Positions 6,288 through 8,588 of a stretch of DNA of 8,588 nucleotides are shown here, piece by piece. The position numbers and the translations under genes are program-made. Source of the stretch: Gammaproteobacteria bacterium (GTDB taxonomy: Bacteria > Pseudomonadota > Gammaproteobacteria > Chromatiales > Chromatiaceae); NCBI GenBank assembly GCA_024277555.1, contig JAJRUY010000041.1:1-8588 (forward strand), given 5' to 3'. The number at the start of each line of letters is the position of its first letter. Positions within the stretch are counted from its first letter, which is position 1. The notes under the pieces are model-generated. The model was not told the origin of the DNA and ran no database searches. It saw only the letters and a program-made list of their open reading frames with translations.

Positions 6288-7661
6288 ATGAACAGCGATT
6301 CCCGAAAAACACACACCAGCCTGTTGCAACAGGCGGGGGTGAAAGTCTCCCTGGAAGCAGACCTGGCCAGTGAGAGCGTATGGATCGACGTGATCCAAAA
6401 AATGGATGCGGTTTATGCCGACCTGGTGCGCCATCAAGTAGAGCTCGAACAAAAGAACGCCGAACTGGAACAGACCCAGCAGTTTGTCGCCAGCGTTCTT
6501 TCGGCAATGACTGATGTGCTGGTGGTCTGTGACACCAGATCCATAATCCTGGAGGTCAATGCCGCCCTGGAACAGCTTACCGGGTACTCATCCGCATCGA
6601 TTATCGGCAAGCCACTGGATAGGTTGTTCGGAGCCAGTTCAACAATCATGGCGGAGGCGTTTACCCGGTATTCCGGCAATCATGCGCTCATCGATTGTGA
6701 GATGAGTGTGCGCTGCAGCGATGGCAGCAGCACGCCCCTGGCCATGAACTGCTCTCCCCGGTATGACGGCCGGGGACGCCTGGCGGGGGCGGTAATCATT
6801 GGCCGTCCCGTGGGTGAACTCCGGCGCGCCTATGAGGAACTCAACCACGCCCACCGCCGGCTTCAGGAGACCCAGCAGCAACTGGTACAGTCCGAGAAGA
6901 TGGCCTCACTGTGCAGGCTTGTTGCGGGTGTTGCCCATGAATTGAACAACCCAATCAGTTTCATGGTCGGCAATATACATGCGCTCAAGCGTTACGGCAC
7001 TCGTCTTGCCAGCTACCTCGAAGAGGTGGAAAAACAGATACAAGATCCGCATTTGCAGCAGCTTCGCAAGGAGCTGCGCATCGACCATATCCTGGAGGAT
7101 ATGCGGCCACTGATTGATGGCACCATGGAGGGCGCCGAGCGCGTGAGTGACATCGTTCAGGATCTGGGGCGCTATTCCGGTGCGCAGAGCAAGCCCCCCG
7201 AAGAGTTCGATCTGGTGCTGGCGGTCAAGAGGGCGGTTGAGTGGGTGACAAAGGCTGGCCGGATCAAGCCCAGGGTGGAATACCATATGCCGGACAGTCT
7301 GCCTTACCTGGGACAGCGGGGGCATTTCCATCAGGTGCTGGTGAATCTGGTTCAAAACGCCATGGATGCCATGAGTGAAGTGGGTGAGGCGGTGCTGGAG
7401 ATCAGCGTTTCCCAAGAAGAGCAGAGCATATCTATCCGGGTGGCTGATCAGGGGCCGGGCATTCCACCGGAAGATCTGGCCAGGATATTCGACCCGTTTT
7501 ATACCAGCAAACCTGTAGGGCAGGGAACCGGCCTGGGACTCTATGTGAGCTATGGCCTGGCACAGGAGCTGGGCGGCAGCCTGGAGGCAGGCAACAGATC
7601 CCGGGGGGGGGCGGTATTTACCTTGAGAATCCCGTTGAATGGAGTGGATGATGGCGGCTAA
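6288..7661 (+). CDS. hupT: HupT/HoxJ, soluble PAS sensor histidine kinase of the H2-sensing system
   Basis: This kinase takes the H2 signal from the HupUV sensor and controls phosphorylation of HupR. The 457-residue protein has no transmembrane segment, so it is cytoplasmic. A helical, probably coiled-coil stretch (about 39-65) leads into a PAS domain (about 66-175). A second helix (about 180-205) precedes the H-box VAHELNNPIS with phospho-acceptor His217. The HATPase domain follows, with N-box HQVLVNLVQNAMDAM (348-362), G1 box DQGPGIP from 387 and G2 box GQGTGLGL at 411-418. HELNN fits the His-Glu-x-x-Asn pattern of kinases that also have phosphatase activity. The ATG lacks a clear Shine-Dalgarno, and translation probably depends on ribosomes finishing hupR 6 nt earlier. 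The 3' end overlaps hupU by 11 nt and includes a run of nine G. Another NtrB-like kinase is possible, but the neighbours make HupT much more likely. Confidence 0.92.
   Translation: MNSDSRKTHTSLLQQAGVKVSLEADLASESVWIDVIQKMDAVYADLVRHQVELEQKNAELEQTQQFVASVLSAMTDVLVVCDTRSIILEVNAALEQLTGYSSASIIGKPLDRLFGASSTIMAEAFTRYSGNHALIDCEMSVRCSDGSSTPLAMNCSPRYDGRGRLAGAVIIGRPVGELRRAYEELNHAHRRLQETQQQLVQSEKMASLCRLVAGVAHELNNPISFMVGNIHALKRYGTRLASYLEEVEKQIQDPHLQQLRKELRIDHILEDMRPLIDGTMEGAERVSDIVQDLGRYSGAQSKPPEEFDLVLAVKRAVEWVTKAGRIKPRVEYHMPDSLPYLGQRGHFHQVLVNLVQNAMDAMSEVGEAVLEISVSQEEQSISIRVADQGPGIPPEDLARIFDPFYTSKPVGQGTGLGLYVSYGLAQELGGSLEAGNRSRGGAVFTLRIPLNGVDDGG
7603..7611 (+). repeat. Nine-G homopolymer in the 3' end of hupT
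   Basis: A run of nine G lies in the hupT codons for Arg439-Gly440-Gly441-Ala442. Loss of one G would put a TGA at 7624-7626; gain of one would lead to a TGA at 7649-7651. Either change replaces the last 16 or so residues, including the final beta strand of the ATPase domain. The run is short compared with proven phase-variable tracts. Confidence 0.6.
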
Positions 7662-8588
7662 AAACCTGCTTTGGCTTCAATCCGGGGGATGTGGCGGCTG
7701 CTCCATGTCTTTACTTTGTGCCGAGAGTCCGGATCTACTTACCCAACTGGAGAGCGCCGGTATTCGTCTTTTATGGCACCCCAGCTTGAGTGCAGGAGGG
7801 GAGAATGAGCTGATATCACTGCTGGAATCCATCCTGGGCGGTGATACTGCCCTGGATATTCTGTGCGTCGAAGGTTCAGTGATGCAGGGGCCGGCGGGTA
7901 CGGGGCTGTTCCACCGTCTCGGCGGCAGCGGGCGCCCCATGCGCGACTGGATCGGCGAGCTGGCGGCAGTGGCCCGCCATGTTGTAGCCATAGGCAGTTG
8001 CTCTGCTTTTGGCGGCATCTCCGCCGGGGGTGGAAATCCTGGTGAAGCCTGTGGCCTTCAGTATGATGAGGCGACTCCGGGAGGGCTTCTGGGTGCCTCC
8101 TTTCGCTCGGGCAGTGGATTGCCGGTGGTCAACATAGCGGGTTGCCCCGTCCACCCCAACTGGATTACCGAAACCCTGATGCAACTGGCGGGAGAGATGT
8201 TGATGATCGGGGAGCTGGACCATCTGAGCAGGCCAAGAAGCTATACCGATCATCTGGTGCATCATGGCTGCCCCCGCAATGAGTATTACGAGTACAAGGC
8301 CAGCGCCGAACGCTTTTCGGAGCTTGGCTGCCTGATGGAGCACCTGGGCTGTCTCGGTACCCAGGCGAGGGCGGATTGCAATATCCGCCCCTGGAATGGA
8401 GGTGGCTCCTGTTTGCGGGGAGGCTACACCTGTATCAACTGTACTGCGCCCGGATTCGAGGAGCCTGGCCATGGCCTTCTGCAGACGGCGAAAATCGCCG
8501 GCATACCTGTCGGGCTTCCCTGCGATATGCCCAAGGCCTGGTTCGTGGCTCTGGCGTCTCTCTCCAAGGCCGCGACACCGGAGCGGAT
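7651..8588 (+). CDS. hupU: HupU/HoxB, regulatory [NiFe]-hydrogenase small subunit, 3' partial
   Basis: This is the electron-transfer subunit of the H2-sensing (regulatory) hydrogenase HupUV/HoxBC, a cytoplasmic sensor with HupV/HoxC. The frame is open to the window end (312 complete codons) and the 3' end is missing. It starts MAAKNLLWLQSGGCGGCS with no Tat signal peptide, which separates it from the exported energy-conserving small subunit. Proximal-cluster ligands are Cys14, Cys17, Cys117 (IGSC) and Cys165 (AGCP). Distal-cluster ligands are His204, Cys207, Cys227 and Cys234. Medial-cluster ligands are Cys243, Cys254, Cys261 and Cys264. Three in-frame ATGs are possible (7639, 7648, 7651) after a TGA at 7636-7638; GGAG at 7641-7644 best serves 7651 or 7648. 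The start overlaps the end of hupT by 11 nt. hupV/hoxC should follow. Confidence 0.94.
   Translation, partial: MAAKNLLWLQSGGCGGCSMSLLCAESPDLLTQLESAGIRLLWHPSLSAGGENELISLLESILGGDTALDILCVEGSVMQGPAGTGLFHRLGGSGRPMRDWIGELAAVARHVVAIGSCSAFGGISAGGGNPGEACGLQYDEATPGGLLGASFRSGSGLPVVNIAGCPVHPNWITETLMQLAGEMLMIGELDHLSRPRSYTDHLVHHGCPRNEYYEYKASAERFSELGCLMEHLGCLGTQARADCNIRPWNGGGSCLRGGYTCINCTAPGFEEPGHGLLQTAKIAGIPVGLPCDMPKAWFVALASLSKAATPER

Noticed and set aside
7876..8472. Minus-strand open frame (198 codons) opposite hupU
   Set aside because: It overlaps the conserved cluster-binding region of HupU, has no recognisable domain, and is explained by base composition.

Overview
The window is a compact, one-directional (+ strand) stretch of a [NiFe]-hydrogenase gene cluster. 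It looks like a GC-rich proteobacterium. The content (HupK, HypABCDE, then a HupR/HupT two-component pair and the small subunit of an H2-sensing hydrogenase) is that of aerobic or phototrophic H2-oxidising Proteobacteria such as Rhodobacter, Ralstonia/Cupriavidus, Bradyrhizobium and sulfur-oxidising gammaproteobacteria. A gammaproteobacterium is my guess and is not proven by the sequence. Both end genes are cut by the window edges.

Region 1 (1-4660) is the maturation module. It starts with the 3' part of hupK/hoxV, a degenerate large-subunit homologue that serves as a scaffold for active-site assembly. It continues with hypA and hypB (nickel delivery), hypC and hypD (assembly of the Fe(CN)2CO unit) and hypE (cyanide synthesis). 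hypF, which often sits between hypB and hypC, is absent here; the CN ligand pathway needs it, so it must be encoded elsewhere.

Region 2 (4660-4806) is the only place where recognised genes do not abut. It is filled exactly by a 48-codon reading frame that shares one base with the hypE stop (TGATG) and four bases with the hupR start (ATGA), and has a well-placed Shine-Dalgarno sequence. It is either an unrecognised Cys-containing small protein or a translational-coupling leader.

Region 3 (4803-8588) is the H2-sensing module. It holds hupR/hoxA (NtrC-type regulator with Asp54 and an intact GAFTGA loop), hupT/hoxJ (soluble PAS histidine kinase with His217) and the start of hupU/hoxB (regulatory-hydrogenase small subunit without a Tat signal). 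The large subunit hupV/hoxC is expected just downstream. Known biology of this system is that the HupUV sensor controls HupT, which phosphorylates HupR, and HupR controls the structural hydrogenase genes.

Nearly every junction overlaps or is within 6 nt, so the whole window is probably one polycistronic, translationally coupled transcript. I saw no internal promoter, terminator, RNA gene, mobile element or CRISPR array, and no gene-free stretch over 150 bases. The system is a known one. The less expected details are the small ORF, a run of nine G near the end of hupT, and the missing hypF.
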